Positions 9,286 through 17,737 of a stretch of 64,000 bases of DNA are shown piece by piece. The stretch comes from Rhodovulum sp. (GTDB lineage: Bacteria > Pseudomonadota > Alphaproteobacteria > Rhodobacterales > Rhodobacteraceae). Numbering within the stretch: the stretch's first letter is position 1; each line of letters begins with the position of its first letter. The position numbers and the translations under genes were made by a program. The notes beneath the pieces are model-generated. The model ran no database searches and had not been told where the DNA came from. It saw only the letters and a list, made by a program, of their open reading frames with translations. The DNA is taken from assembly GCA_002706605.1 (NCBI GenBank), contig PALT01000018.1, positions 62,001 to 126,000 of the forward strand, written 5' to 3'.

Positions 9286-9683
9286 CCGGTCTTGTCCTGA
9301 AGCTTGGCCCGAAAGAGCGCGTTCTGGTCAACGGGGCCGTCATCGAAAACGGGGATCGCCGCGCGCGCCTGAACATCGTCTCGCCCGAGGCCAATATCCT
9401 ACGCCTGCGCGACGCGATCCATCCCGAAGAGGTCAACACGCCCGTGCGACGTGTCTGCTACATCGCACAGCTTGTCCTGTCCGGTGATGCCGATCCGGAT
9501 GAGGCCAAGATGCAATTGCTGCGCGGAATCGAACAGCTCAGTCAGGTCCTAAGCGATCGCGACAGCCGTTCCATTCTGGCCAAGGCGACGTCGCATGTCC
9601 TTGATAACAAGCATTATCAGGCGCTTAAGGAAATGCGCGGTTTGCTGCCGCGTGAGGCCCGTCTCTTGGCGGCGCATTCCTGA
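9282..9683 (+). CDS. flbT: Flagellin mRNA regulator FlbT
   Basis: Post-transcriptional repressor that, in Caulobacter, binds the flagellin mRNA 5' leader. It has 133 residues. Family pattern includes LVLKLGPKERVLVNGAVIENGDRRARLNI, ILRLRDAIHPEEVNTPVRRVCYIAQLVLSG and LSDRDSRSILAKATSHVLDNKHYQALKEMRGLLPRE. It overlaps flaF upstream and shares one base with the DUF1217 gene downstream. The probable target, the fliC leader at about 7147-7346, lies 2 kb upstream on the same strand. Confidence 0.95.
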   Translation: MTGLVLKLGPKERVLVNGAVIENGDRRARLNIVSPEANILRLRDAIHPEEVNTPVRRVCYIAQLVLSGDADPDEAKMQLLRGIEQLSQVLSDRDSRSILAKATSHVLDNKHYQALKEMRGLLPREARLLAAHS

Positions 9684-10477
9684 TGTTTCAGCCGGTCGTA
9701 CCAATCGGGGGCGTTGCGGGATGGGCGTTTCTGTCCCGCACCAAGGACACGCAACAGGCGGCGTTCAACCAAAGCCCCCAGTTGGTGCGCGACGCGGAGT
9801 ACTTTCGCGAAAACATCGGTGACGTCACAACGGCCGAGGAACTGGTCTCTGACCGCCGGTTGCTTGGCGTCGCCCTTGGGGCATTCGGGTTGGAAGATGA
9901 CATCAACAACCGGTATTTCATCCAAAAGGTGCTAGAGGACGGCACGCTTGAGACCGGCGCCTTGGCCAACCGGTTGGCCGACAAACGGTATCTGGAGTTT
10001 TCCCAAGCCTTCGGGTTTGGGGATTTCTCGACCGCGCGCACACAGCTGTCCGAATTTCCTGATGAGATCATCGGCCAATACCAAACGCGGCAATTCGAAA
10101 TCGCGATTGGTGAGCAAGACGATGATATGCGTCTGGCCCTGAATGCCCTGCGTGAACTGCCCGACATTGCCGAGGGCAGTGGATCAGACACCACCAAGTG
10201 GTTTCAGGTCATGGGATCCGAACCGTTGCGCAGGGTGTTTGAATCCGCGCTGGGCCTGCCGAGCAGCTTTGCCTCACTTGATCTCGACAAACAACTTGAG
10301 GTCTTTCGCGACAAGGCACAGCGCGCGTTGGGCACGGACGAGATTTCGGAAATCGCGCAACCGGATGTCCAAGAGGACCTGATCCGCCGTTTTCTGGTTC
10401 GTCAACAAATCGCGGGCGGTGTGACGGGCTATTCCCCCGCTCAAACGGCCCTGACCCTGCTGCAAAACAGTTTCTAA
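9683..10477 (+). CDS. DUF1217 flagellar-cluster protein
   Basis: 264 residues matching the DUF1217 family found in alphaproteobacterial flagellar clusters; molecular role unknown. Visible features: a hydrophobic start (MFQPVVPIGGVAGWAFLSR), then helical repeats of the type RDAEYFRENIGDVTTAEELVSDRRLLGVALGAFGLEDDINNRYFIQKVLEDG, with similar helix-turn units recurring through about residue 240. No signal peptide or enzymatic motif. Its start overlaps the flbT stop by one base, and its stop overlaps the convergent fliI stop by 4 bases. The coupling to flaF and flbT suggests a part in flagellin handling or export, but this is inference. Confidence 0.8.
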   Translation: MFQPVVPIGGVAGWAFLSRTKDTQQAAFNQSPQLVRDAEYFRENIGDVTTAEELVSDRRLLGVALGAFGLEDDINNRYFIQKVLEDGTLETGALANRLADKRYLEFSQAFGFGDFSTARTQLSEFPDEIIGQYQTRQFEIAIGEQDDDMRLALNALRELPDIAEGSGSDTTKWFQVMGSEPLRRVFESALGLPSSFASLDLDKQLEVFRDKAQRALGTDEISEIAQPDVQEDLIRRFLVRQQIAGGVTGYSPAQTALTLLQNSF

Positions 10478-11778
10478 CGTTTCTGAAAACATCGCATGAG
10501 GCGCGAAAAACTTTCCTCAACTGAGACATCTTGATCGCCGGTCAGAAAGGCATCGATGTGGGGATAGGCCTTGATCGCGGCGTCGGTTTCGGGGTCGGTT
10601 CCCGCCTCATACAAACCCGCCTGAATCATTAGTTTGGATTGTTCGTAGGCCCCCAGCATCCGGCGCCCGATGGCCAAAACCTTGTTCTCTTCATCCGTGG
10701 CGGCGTGGGGCAGGCTGCGCGACACGGACCGTAATACGTCGATGGCGGGATAGCGCCCGCGCTCAGCAATTTCACGATCCAAAACCACATGCCCGTCCAG
10801 AACCCCGCGCAGGATATCGGCAACGGGGCCCTCCATGTCCGAACCCGCGACCAGAACGCTAAAGATCGCGGTGATGTCGCCAGACTCACCTGCGCCCGGT
10901 CCCGCCCGTTCGGCAAGGCGGGTGATTGCCTGACTGGTCGACGGGGGAAAACCGTTCATCGACGCAGCCTCGCCAAGGGACAGGGCGACCTCGCGATGCG
11001 CCTCGGCCAGACGGGTGACCGAATCCGCGAAATAGACGACCTGTGCCCCCTGATCGCGGAAATACTCGGCCACGGACATGGCCGAATAGGCGGCCATGCG
11101 ACGCATCATCGCCGATTGATCGGACGTCGCCGCGATGACGACGGTGGATTTCATGGCCTCGGGGCCCAAAACGCGGTGGATGAAATCCCCGACTTCACGC
11201 CCGCGTTCGCCGATCAGGGCGACGACGGTGACGTCCGCCGGAATGGATCCCGCCAAGGCGCCCATCAGGGTCGATTTCCCCACACCCGATCCCGCGAATA
11301 GGCCGACACGTTGGCCGCGCACGATGGGTAAAAACGTGTTGAACACAGAGAGCGAGGTTTCAAACCGCGCGCCAAACCCGCGCCGCTGTGTGGCGGGGGG
11401 CGGTGGGGCGTGGACCGGTATTTCGGCCCCGCCCCGTCCCAATGGGCGACCGTCCAACGGACGACCCAACGGATCGATCACACGGCCAAGCCACGAGTTG
11501 GAGGGGGTTAACATCGGCGGGCCGGTGACGACCACGGGGGCCTGAATGCCCATGCCCTCACACCCGCCTTCGGGCACCACATGGACGGCGGATTGATCAA
11601 TCGCACAGACCTCAGCCAACCGATCCCCGATTGATACGAAATCCCCTACGCGGACATCGCCGGATAGGCCCGAAATCGAGACTAAATTGCCTGAAATCGC
11701 CTGAACGCGGCCCACGGGCGCGGCGCGGGTCAGGCCCGTTAGTCCACGGCGCAACGCGCGAAGATCGTCATCCTGCAT
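10474..11778 (-). CDS. fliI: Flagellar export ATPase FliI
   Basis: F1-like ATPase of the flagellar type III export apparatus, 434 residues from ATG 11778. Walker A is GLFAGSGVGKSTLMGAL; the Walker B region is QVVYFADSVTRLAEAHRE; also present are ALIGERGREVGDFIHRVLG and GFPPSTSQAITRLAERAG. The start MQDDDLRALRRGL is supported by GGGG 6 bases upstream; ATG 11796 is a possible alternative, while the long open frame back to 12003 runs into flgB on the other strand. It is a lone minus-strand gene between two plus-strand operons and divergent from flgB. Confidence 0.96.
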   Translation of the reverse strand: MQDDDLRALRRGLTGLTRAAPVGRVQAISGNLVSISGLSGDVRVGDFVSIGDRLAEVCAIDQSAVHVVPEGGCEGMGIQAPVVVTGPPMLTPSNSWLGRVIDPLGRPLDGRPLGRGGAEIPVHAPPPPATQRRGFGARFETSLSVFNTFLPIVRGQRVGLFAGSGVGKSTLMGALAGSIPADVTVVALIGERGREVGDFIHRVLGPEAMKSTVVIAATSDQSAMMRRMAAYSAMSVAEYFRDQGAQVVYFADSVTRLAEAHREVALSLGEAASMNGFPPSTSQAITRLAERAGPGAGESGDITAIFSVLVAGSDMEGPVADILRGVLDGHVVLDREIAERGRYPAIDVLRSVSRSLPHAATDEENKVLAIGRRMLGAYEQSKLMIQAGLYEAGTDPETDAAIKAYPHIDAFLTGDQDVSVEESFSRLMRCFQKR

Positions 11779-11860
11779 CGGGGACCCCTTTTTCATTTGT
11801 GACAACTCTTTCTTAAAGGAATCAGGGTTAAGCCTTTCTTGCACATGAGGAAGAATTCCG

Positions 11861-12238
11861 ATGTTCGAGACACTTGATATCTTTAAGACTGCCGCCGGGG
11901 CCGCCGAACATGCGAGCCGTCGACAGGCATTGATCGCGCAGAATATCGCGAACGCAGATACCCCCGGATATCGGGGACAGGACGTGGCGCCCTTTGCGGA
12001 CATGATGGCGGATTATGACACGCCCATGCGCCACACGCGCCCGGGGCACTTGCAACCCACATCCATTGGCGCGGCCACCGAAACCATCCTCAGCGACGGG
12101 ATGACATCGCCAAACGGGAATACCGTGTCTCTGGAAACAGAGATGATGAAGGCCGCCCAGACGCGGGGCCAATTCGACATGGCGGTCGGGGTCTATAAAT
12201 CGGCCCTAAACATCCTCAAAAGCAGTTTGGGGCGCTGA
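11861..12238 (+). CDS. flgB: Proximal rod protein FlgB
   Basis: Basal-body rod subunit, 125 residues. It carries the rod signature RRQALIAQNIANADTPGYRGQDV near residues 26-46 and a C-terminal helix (FDMAVGVYKSALNILKSSLGR). An AGGAAG site precedes the ATG by 7 bases. It is the first gene of the long flgB-to-fliL2 operon (11861-16324), and the rod genes flgB, flgC and fliE follow in the standard order. Confidence 0.95.
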   Translation: MFETLDIFKTAAGAAEHASRRQALIAQNIANADTPGYRGQDVAPFADMMADYDTPMRHTRPGHLQPTSIGAATETILSDGMTSPNGNTVSLETEMMKAAQTRGQFDMAVGVYKSALNILKSSLGR

Positions 12239-12240
12239 TC

Positions 12241-12633
12241 ATGGACCTGTTGGCTAAAATCCAGTCCCTGTCGACCAGCGGGATGAGCGCGCAGACAGAT
12301 CGCCTGCGTCATGTGTCGGAAAACATCGCGAACGCGGATACGCCGGGGTATCACCGGAAACTGTCCGCGTTCGAACAGGTCTATCAGGCGGGCCGCCCTA
12401 CGGGCGAGGTCGCCGCCGGAGACACGATGCTGGATCAAACCGCACTGGAACGTGTGTATGATCCGGCCCACCCGATGGCCGATGGCGACGGGTATTATCA
12501 GGGATCGAACGTCAACCTGATCGTGGAAATCGCTGACGCCCGCGAGGCGCAGCGCAGTTACGAAGCCAACCTTAAAATGTTTGATCACGCGCGACAGATG
12601 AAGGCGTCGCTGCTTGATCTGTTGAAACGCTAA
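12241..12633 (+). CDS. flgC: Proximal rod protein FlgC
   Basis: Rod subunit, 130 residues. N-terminal motif SGMSAQTDRLRHVSENIANADTPGYHRK and C-terminal motif VNLIVEIADAREAQRSYEANLKMFDHARQM are those of FlgC. ATG lies 2 bases after the flgB stop. Length matches the usual 130-138 residues. Nothing unusual. Confidence 0.95.
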   Translation: MDLLAKIQSLSTSGMSAQTDRLRHVSENIANADTPGYHRKLSAFEQVYQAGRPTGEVAAGDTMLDQTALERVYDPAHPMADGDGYYQGSNVNLIVEIADAREAQRSYEANLKMFDHARQMKASLLDLLKR

Positions 12634-12644
12634 CGGAGGCCAGA

Positions 12645-12932
12645 ATGGATATCCGCGCGACACAATTTGCGGCCCAAGGATACGCCGCAGCGAAGCCCGC
12701 CACGAAACCCGACCCTAACTCTGCAGGAAATGCGGTTATGGGTGCGGTCGATAGCTTTGCCAAAACGATGGAACAGGGCGAACGCGCCGCACAGGCCAGC
12801 CTGACCAACGGGGCCGATCCACAGGCCCTTGTTCAGGCATTGGCGCAGACCGAATTGGCCGTGGAAACGGCCGTGACCATCCGGAACAAGGTGGTTGAGG
12901 CCTATCAGGAAATCCTGCGGATGCCGGTGTGA
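12645..12932 (+). CDS. fliE: Hook-basal body complex protein FliE
   Basis: Small protein (95 residues) joining the MS ring to the rod. The C-terminal half is diagnostic: DPQALVQALAQTELAVETAVTIRNKVVEAYQEILRMPV. The N-terminal half is short and Ala/Pro rich. A GGAGG site precedes the ATG. Its stop overlaps the GTG start proposed for fliQ. Confidence 0.95.
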   Translation: MDIRATQFAAQGYAAAKPATKPDPNSAGNAVMGAVDSFAKTMEQGERAAQASLTNGADPQALVQALAQTELAVETAVTIRNKVVEAYQEILRMPV

Positions 12933-13201
12933 TCATGAAACAGGCGATGTTCTTTGACACACTGCGCGAGGCACTGGTGCTGGCCGCGAAAATCTCGGCA
13001 CCCTTGTTGTTGGTCGCGTTGATCGTAGGCGTGATGATCGGCCTGTTTCAGGCCCTGACGTCGGTTCAGGAAATGACCCTGACGTTCGTGCCGAAACTGA
13101 TCGCGATGCTGGCGGTGTTCTGGGTCTCGATGAGCTTTATGACCCAATCCCTGAGCGCGTTTTTCACAACGCGCCTCGTGCCGTTGATTGCGGGGATCTA
13201 G
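12929..13201 (+). CDS. fliQ: Flagellar export gate protein FliQ
   Basis: Two-helix membrane subunit of the export gate (FliPQR), 90 residues from GTG 12929 or 88 from ATG 12935. Hydrophobic segments are LVLAAKISAPLLLVALIVGVM and, after the conserved SVQEMTLTFVPK loop, LIAMLAVFWVSMSFM. GTG 12929 overlaps the fliE stop by 4 bases and would couple the two; the ATG two codons later is equally plausible. fliP and fliR lie in other operons of the same cluster. Confidence 0.95.
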   Translation: MIMKQAMFFDTLREALVLAAKISAPLLLVALIVGVMIGLFQALTSVQEMTLTFVPKLIAMLAVFWVSMSFMTQSLSAFFTTRLVPLIAGI

Positions 13202-13204
13202 GCC

Positions 13205-13918
13205 ATGGAAAACGCAATCTACGCCACGATTTCACGTCAGGCCGGCCTGACCAAAGAGTTGGACATCGTCGCCCAAAACATCGCGAACATGGCCAGCACG
13301 GGCTACAAGGCCGAGGGCATGGTGTTTTCCGAACATCTGCGCGCGCTGGACGGCCAAGAGGCCCTTTCGATGGCGCGCGGCAATGCCCGCAAAACGGACT
13401 TTGCCCAAGGTGCCTTGTCCCAAACGCGCGGGACGCTGGACTTCGCGATTGAGGGGCAGGGGTTTTTCCTGATCCAGTCGGGCGAGCAACAGCTGCTGAC
13501 CCGAAACGGCGCGTTCCACACGGATGCCGAGGGGCAGGTCGTCACCGCCGATGGCGCGCAACTGCTGGACAATGGCGGGGCGCCGATCGCGCTGCCCGCT
13601 GGTGCGGCACAGATTTCGCTGGGTGCTGATGGGGTTCTGTCCGCCGATGGCCGCCAGATCGCCCGCGTCGGGATTTACCAACCCACATCGTCCGAAAACC
13701 TGACCCGCCACCAAGGGTCCTCTTTCACGTTTTCGGGCGAAATAGAGCCGATTGAAGACGCACGGACGGTTCAGGGATTTCTGGAATCCTCGAACGTCGA
13801 TCCCGTCGCCCAGATCGCGCGCATGATCGAAGTGCAGCGCGCCTATGAAATGGGTCAGGGCCTGATGGAGCGTGAAGACGAACGCATCCGCGACGCCCTG
13901 CGCACCCTTGGTCAATAG
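13205..13918 (+). CDS. flgF: Proximal rod protein FlgF
   Basis: Rod subunit, 237 residues. The flagellar rod motif LDIVAQNIANMASTGYKAEGMVF lies near the N-terminus, GTLDFAIEGQGFFLIQSGEQQLLTRNGAFHTDAEG is the central rod/hook motif, and NVDPVAQIARMIEVQRAYEMGQGL is the C-terminal helix. It starts 3 bases after fliQ and precedes flgG by 14 bases with AGAAAGGA as ribosome site for flgG. Confidence 0.94.
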   Translation: MENAIYATISRQAGLTKELDIVAQNIANMASTGYKAEGMVFSEHLRALDGQEALSMARGNARKTDFAQGALSQTRGTLDFAIEGQGFFLIQSGEQQLLTRNGAFHTDAEGQVVTADGAQLLDNGGAPIALPAGAAQISLGADGVLSADGRQIARVGIYQPTSSENLTRHQGSSFTFSGEIEPIEDARTVQGFLESSNVDPVAQIARMIEVQRAYEMGQGLMEREDERIRDALRTLGQ

Positions 13919-13932
13919 AAAGGAACATCCAC

Positions 13933-14718
13933 ATGCGTGCCCTAAGCATCGCCGCCACCGGAATGAGCGCCCAGCAAACGCGGGTTGAGGTGATTTCCAA
14001 CAACTTGGCCAACATGAACACCACGGGTTACAACGCCCGCCGCGCAGAATTTGCCGACCTACACTATCAACAAGTGACCCGCGCGGGCACGATCAATGCG
14101 GTCGATGGATCGACGTTGCCGACGGGTGTGCAACTGGGTCTCGGGGTGCGGGCGGCGGCGGTGTCCGTGAACCTGTCCCAAGGGTCTTTGGCGCAAACCG
14201 GTGGGGACCTCGACATCGCGATTGAAGGCCGTGGGTATCTTGAGGTGAGCCTGCCATCCGGCCTGTCGGCCTATACCCGCGACGGGTCCCTCAAACGGTC
14301 GGGCGAGGGGCAGATCGTCACCTCGGACGGCTATCCGGTCGTGCCCGACATCACCATCCCCGATGACGCGCGCAGCCTGTCGATCAATGCCGATGGTGAG
14401 GTCTACGCATATTTTAGCGACCGTGTGCAGCCCGAGTTATTGGGTAGCTTCACACTGGCCAGTTTTTCCAATGAAAAGGGGCTAGAGGCGATCGGGTCTA
14501 ATCTGTTCACCGAAACTGCGTCGTCGGGTCCGGCGAATGTTGCGGCACCGGGTCAGGATGGTCTGGGCACCGTGCGGCAGGGCTATCTAGAAAACAGTTC
14601 CGTCGACGCCGTGCTTGAGGTCACGGAATTGATCGAGGCTCAGCGCGGGTATGAGTTGAACGCCAAGGTCCTGTCGGCTGCCGATCAGATGCTGGGCGCA
14701 ACGACGCAAATCCGATGA
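13933..14718 (+). CDS. flgG: Distal rod protein FlgG
   Basis: Distal rod subunit, 261 residues, exactly the usual length. N-terminus MRALSIAATGMSAQQTRVEVISNNLANMNTTGYNARRAEFADL is highly typical; the centre has GGDLDIAIEGRGYLEVSLPSG; the C-terminus has VTELIEAQRGYELNAKVLSAADQMLGATTQI. Its stop overlaps the flgA start by 4 bases. Confidence 0.96.
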   Translation: MRALSIAATGMSAQQTRVEVISNNLANMNTTGYNARRAEFADLHYQQVTRAGTINAVDGSTLPTGVQLGLGVRAAAVSVNLSQGSLAQTGGDLDIAIEGRGYLEVSLPSGLSAYTRDGSLKRSGEGQIVTSDGYPVVPDITIPDDARSLSINADGEVYAYFSDRVQPELLGSFTLASFSNEKGLEAIGSNLFTETASSGPANVAAPGQDGLGTVRQGYLENSSVDAVLEVTELIEAQRGYELNAKVLSAADQMLGATTQIR

Positions 14719-15137
14719 TCCGGTTGGCCCTCATAACGCTAGCGCTGTCTGGCGCGGCCCATGCGGACACGGTGATCGCCGCGCGCACCTTGTTGGACGG
14801 ACAGGTGATCGCGGCAACGGATCTGGCCGTCGCGCCGGGCGATGTTCTGGGCACGTTCAGCGACCCGCACTTGGCCATCGGACAAAAGGCCCGCGGACAG
14901 ATCCATGCGGGCCGTCCGATTGGACCGGCGGACGTCCAACCCACGATGAAGGTTGAGCGCAACGCGATTGTCACCCTGCGCTATCAGAGCGGCGGTTTGA
15001 ACCTGACGGCCGAGGGTCGCACGTTGGAGCAGGGCACACCAGGTCAGGTCATCCGCGTCATGAACTTGGGGTCGCGCAACACCCTGTTGGGCACCGTGGC
15101 CGAGAACGGCGAGATTTTAGTCAAAGGGAATTTGTAA
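14715..15137 (+). CDS. flgA: P-ring assembly chaperone FlgA
   Basis: Periplasmic chaperone for FlgI, 140 residues, on the short side for FlgA, as usual in alphaproteobacteria. A signal peptide covers about the first 18 residues (MIRLALITLALSGAAHA). The SAF-like domain has LLDGQVIAATDLAV and IHAGRPIGPADVQPTM, and the C-terminal half has GLNLTAEGRTLEQGTPGQVIRVMNLGS. It overlaps flgG and lies 2 bases before flgH, so the ring genes are coupled. Confidence 0.92.
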   Translation: MIRLALITLALSGAAHADTVIAARTLLDGQVIAATDLAVAPGDVLGTFSDPHLAIGQKARGQIHAGRPIGPADVQPTMKVERNAIVTLRYQSGGLNLTAEGRTLEQGTPGQVIRVMNLGSRNTLLGTVAENGEILVKGNL

Positions 15138-15139
15138 CC

Positions 15140-15865
15140 ATGCGCAGCACATTGATCTTTTGCATGGCCTTGGGGTTGGTCTCGGCCTGTTCGCGGTTGG
15201 GCGATGTCGGGCAGGAACCGGAATTCACCCCGACCTTTGGCACAAATGCGCATTACGCCATGTCTGCCCCCGTCGAAGAGGTCCCGACCTCGCCGCGCGA
15301 CGTTAATCGCGCGTCCCTGTGGTCGGGGGGGCGGTCGTCGTTGCTTGGGGATCGGCGGGCGGAACGCATGGGTGACATCCTGACCGTCGTGATCGAAATC
15401 GACGAGGGTGCCGAGATCTCGAACTCATCCGAACGCTCCCGCAGTGGCAGTGAAAACCTGTCGATCCCGGGGTTCTTTGGCATTCCTGAACGATTGAACG
15501 AAGAGCTCCCCGAAGGCGCCAGTTTGGATAGCGCGGTTTCGACAAACTCGACCAGTTCATCCGGCGGGGACGGGTCTGTGCGGCGCAATGAAAAGCTGAC
15601 CTTGCGGGTCGCGGCGACGGTGACATCGGTGTTGGACAACGGCATTTTGCGGATCGAAGGATCGCAAGAGGTGCGGGTGAATTTCGAAATCCGCGAATTG
15701 CTGGTGACCGGATACGTCCGTCCCGAGGACGTCTCGCGCCAGAATGAGGTGACATATGACAAGATCGCCTCGGCGCGGATTTCCTATGGTGGGCGCGGTC
15801 AGATCACTGATGTGCAACAGCCCCGTTATGGTCAGCAGATCACCGATATCCTGTTGCCGTTCTAG
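15140..15865 (+). CDS. flgH: Flagellar L-ring lipoprotein FlgH
   Basis: Outer-membrane L-ring subunit, 241 residues. A lipoprotein signal ends at LVSAC with Cys17 as the lipidated residue. The family core is SLWSGGRSSLLGDRRAERMGDILTVVIEIDEGAEISNSSERSRS, followed by ILRIEGSQEVRVNFEIRELLVTGYVRPEDVS and the end YGQQITDILLPF. Downstream gap to fliL2 is 9 bases. Confidence 0.96.
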   Translation: MRSTLIFCMALGLVSACSRLGDVGQEPEFTPTFGTNAHYAMSAPVEEVPTSPRDVNRASLWSGGRSSLLGDRRAERMGDILTVVIEIDEGAEISNSSERSRSGSENLSIPGFFGIPERLNEELPEGASLDSAVSTNSTSSSGGDGSVRRNEKLTLRVAATVTSVLDNGILRIEGSQEVRVNFEIRELLVTGYVRPEDVSRQNEVTYDKIASARISYGGRGQITDVQQPRYGQQITDILLPF

Positions 15866-15874
15866 GGGGCCGCG

Positions 15875-16324
15875 ATGAAAAAGCTTTTGCCGATCATTCT
15901 TGCGGTATTCGGTCTGGCTGGCGGTGTGGGCGCGGGGGTTGCCCTGCGCCCCGCACCCGAAGTCGATCCCGAGGCGCATGTCGAGCCCAAAGAGAAAGAG
16001 CCGGTTGAGTTCGTCAAACTGAACAACCAGTTTGTCGTGCCGGTGGTCGAGGACGGGCGTGTCGCGTCTCTGGTCGTTCTGTCAGTCAGCCTTGAAGTCA
16101 CCCAAGGGTCGCGCGAAATCGTCTATCAACTGGAACCCAAACTGCGCGATGCCTTTTTGAAACAGATGTTCGATCACGCGAATATCGGTGGGTTTAGCGG
16201 CACATTTACCGCCGCCAGTCACATGGATTCGTTGCGCAAGGCGCTGGGCGAGGTGGCGAAAACCGTGCTGGGCGATCAGGTGCATGATGTCCTGATCATC
16301 GACATCGTGCGGCAGGACACCTGA
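15875..16324 (+). CDS. FliL-family basal body protein (second copy)
   Basis: 149 residues with an N-terminal membrane segment (LLPIILAVFGLAGGVGAGVAL) and a periplasmic domain with the FliL pattern: FVKLNNQFVVPVVEDGRVASLVVLSVSLEVTQGS, then LRDAFLKQMFDHANIGGFSG and ending DVLIIDIVRQDT. FliL surrounds the stator and affects motor torque. The window has a more classical FliL at 25146-25625; this second copy closes the flgB operon and is more divergent. It converges on the FliJ-like gene 7 bases away. Confidence 0.75.
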   Translation: MKKLLPIILAVFGLAGGVGAGVALRPAPEVDPEAHVEPKEKEPVEFVKLNNQFVVPVVEDGRVASLVVLSVSLEVTQGSREIVYQLEPKLRDAFLKQMFDHANIGGFSGTFTAASHMDSLRKALGEVAKTVLGDQVHDVLIIDIVRQDT

Positions 16325-16331
16325 ACCGCGT

Positions 16332-16661
16332 TCAGGATTTTCCCAACACCTTTTCCAAAACATCCAAACGGCCCACCGCACGCGCGGCGGTGGCCTTGGC
16401 CGTTTGCGATTGCGCGGCCAGTTGCGCCGCCTCAATTGAAAGGGCGCGACGTTTTTGGTTGAGCCATTGGTGATGTGCGGAAATCTGGGCGAAATTGTCC
16501 GTGGACTGGTCCAGCCGGTCCCGCGCACTGTCCAGATTGGCGATGGCCGATTTGATCTCCCGTTGTCGCGTCGTGATCTTGGCCAGCGCGGCCATATTCT
16601 GATCTTTGACCATTTGAGCGACCTTAATCAGGCGCGGATCGATTTTGGGCGGGTGTGTCAT
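16332..16661 (-). CDS. FliJ-like coiled-coil protein
   Basis: 109-residue protein predicted to be almost wholly helical, with heptad-like segments such as VAQMVKDQNMAALAKITTRQREIKSAIANLDSARDRLDQ and later QKRRALSIEAAQLAAQSQTAKATAARAVGRLDVLEKVL. No signal or membrane segment. It is the last gene of the minus operon, with its start overlapping the flhB stop by 4 bases. Size, helix content and position fit the FliJ escort protein of the export ATPase, but sequence signatures are weak; fliI itself lies elsewhere in the cluster. Confidence 0.5.
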   Translation of the reverse strand: MTHPPKIDPRLIKVAQMVKDQNMAALAKITTRQREIKSAIANLDSARDRLDQSTDNFAQISAHHQWLNQKRRALSIEAAQLAAQSQTAKATAARAVGRLDVLEKVLGKS

Positions 16662-17737
16662 GTCCGGGCCTGTGCGCGGATGTTCTGGGCGAAACGGATG
16701 GCGGCCGCAACGGCTCGATAGTGGTCGCGCGGAACCTCTTGGCCAATGTCAACTGAGGCAAACAAGGCGCGGGCGGTTGGCGGATCACGGTGGATCGGCA
16801 CGCCGGATTCGACCGCGATCTCGCGGATACGCGCGGCGATTGCATCAACGCCCTTGGCCACACAGACCGGCGCACCAAACCCGTTCGGATCCCATTTCAG
16901 AGCGACCGCATAATGGGTCGGGTTCACGATGATCACATCTGCGCCCGGAACGTCCGCCAGCATCTGGTTGCGCGCGATTTCCATGCCCTTTTGGCGGCGC
17001 TGTTGTTTAAACGTCGGATCGCCCTCGGACTGTTTGAATTCCTCTTTGAGATCTTGCGTCGACATCATGTTCTTGCGCCGATGTTCGGCGTATTGCCAGA
17101 GCGCATCGATCAACCCAAGACACAGAGCCACGCCAACAACCACCGCGCAGAATTCGAAAACCATCCGCATACTGATCGACAGGGCGATTTGCGCGGGCAT
17201 CTGCATGAGGGGCAAAATCTCGGGCAGTTTTCGCCAGACAAACCATGCCAAAAGGGTTCCGTAGATCATCAGCTTGACGGCGCTTTTGGCGAATTCAAAC
17301 AGGCCCCCGCGTCCAAATTTTTGGGCCGCATTCGACAGGGGTGAGATGCGTGACAATTTCGGGGCAAGCTTATCGGGGGCAAACACGATTGACCGCGTGC
17401 CCAACAACACGGCCAACACACAGAGCATGGGGCCGACGATCCAGATCAAACCGGCCTTTGCGCCCTCGGCCAAATACGTGGCAGACAGACCGTGCGATGG
17501 CCCGTCAAAAAACGCATCGGCCAGTTCCGGACCACGCGCAAACGTGCGCGCGCCGAGGGTGTGAACGGTGGAAAAGGCGGCGACGGCGAACATGCCCGCC
17601 GTCATCGTGAAACCCGCATAGGCCGCCGCCGTCGTCAGGTCTGTAAACCGCGGGATTTCGCCCTTTTTGCGCGCGTCATCCAGCCGCTTTTGCGTCGGTT
17701 CGTGTGACTTTTCCTGATCGTCGCCGCCTTGACTCAT
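16658..17737 (-). CDS. flhB: Flagellar export switch protein FlhB
   Basis: Membrane protein of the export apparatus that sets substrate specificity, 359 residues. The N-terminus has the cytoplasmic EKSHEPTQKRLDDARKKGEIPRFTDL, then four membrane segments, and the cytoplasmic domain has the self-cleaving NPTH motif in VIIVNPTHYAVALKWD. It overlaps fliR upstream and the FliJ-like gene downstream by 4 bases each. Confidence 0.97.
   Translation of the reverse strand: MSQGGDDQEKSHEPTQKRLDDARKKGEIPRFTDLTTAAAYAGFTMTAGMFAVAAFSTVHTLGARTFARGPELADAFFDGPSHGLSATYLAEGAKAGLIWIVGPMLCVLAVLLGTRSIVFAPDKLAPKLSRISPLSNAAQKFGRGGLFEFAKSAVKLMIYGTLLAWFVWRKLPEILPLMQMPAQIALSISMRMVFEFCAVVVGVALCLGLIDALWQYAEHRRKNMMSTQDLKEEFKQSEGDPTFKQQRRQKGMEIARNQMLADVPGADVIIVNPTHYAVALKWDPNGFGAPVCVAKGVDAIAARIREIAVESGVPIHRDPPTARALFASVDIGQEVPRDHYRAVAAAIRFAQNIRAQART

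Noticed and set aside
11804-11860. CtrA site between fliI and flgB
   Set aside because: The two TTAA words there are 11 bases apart, not 7, so they do not fit the consensus.
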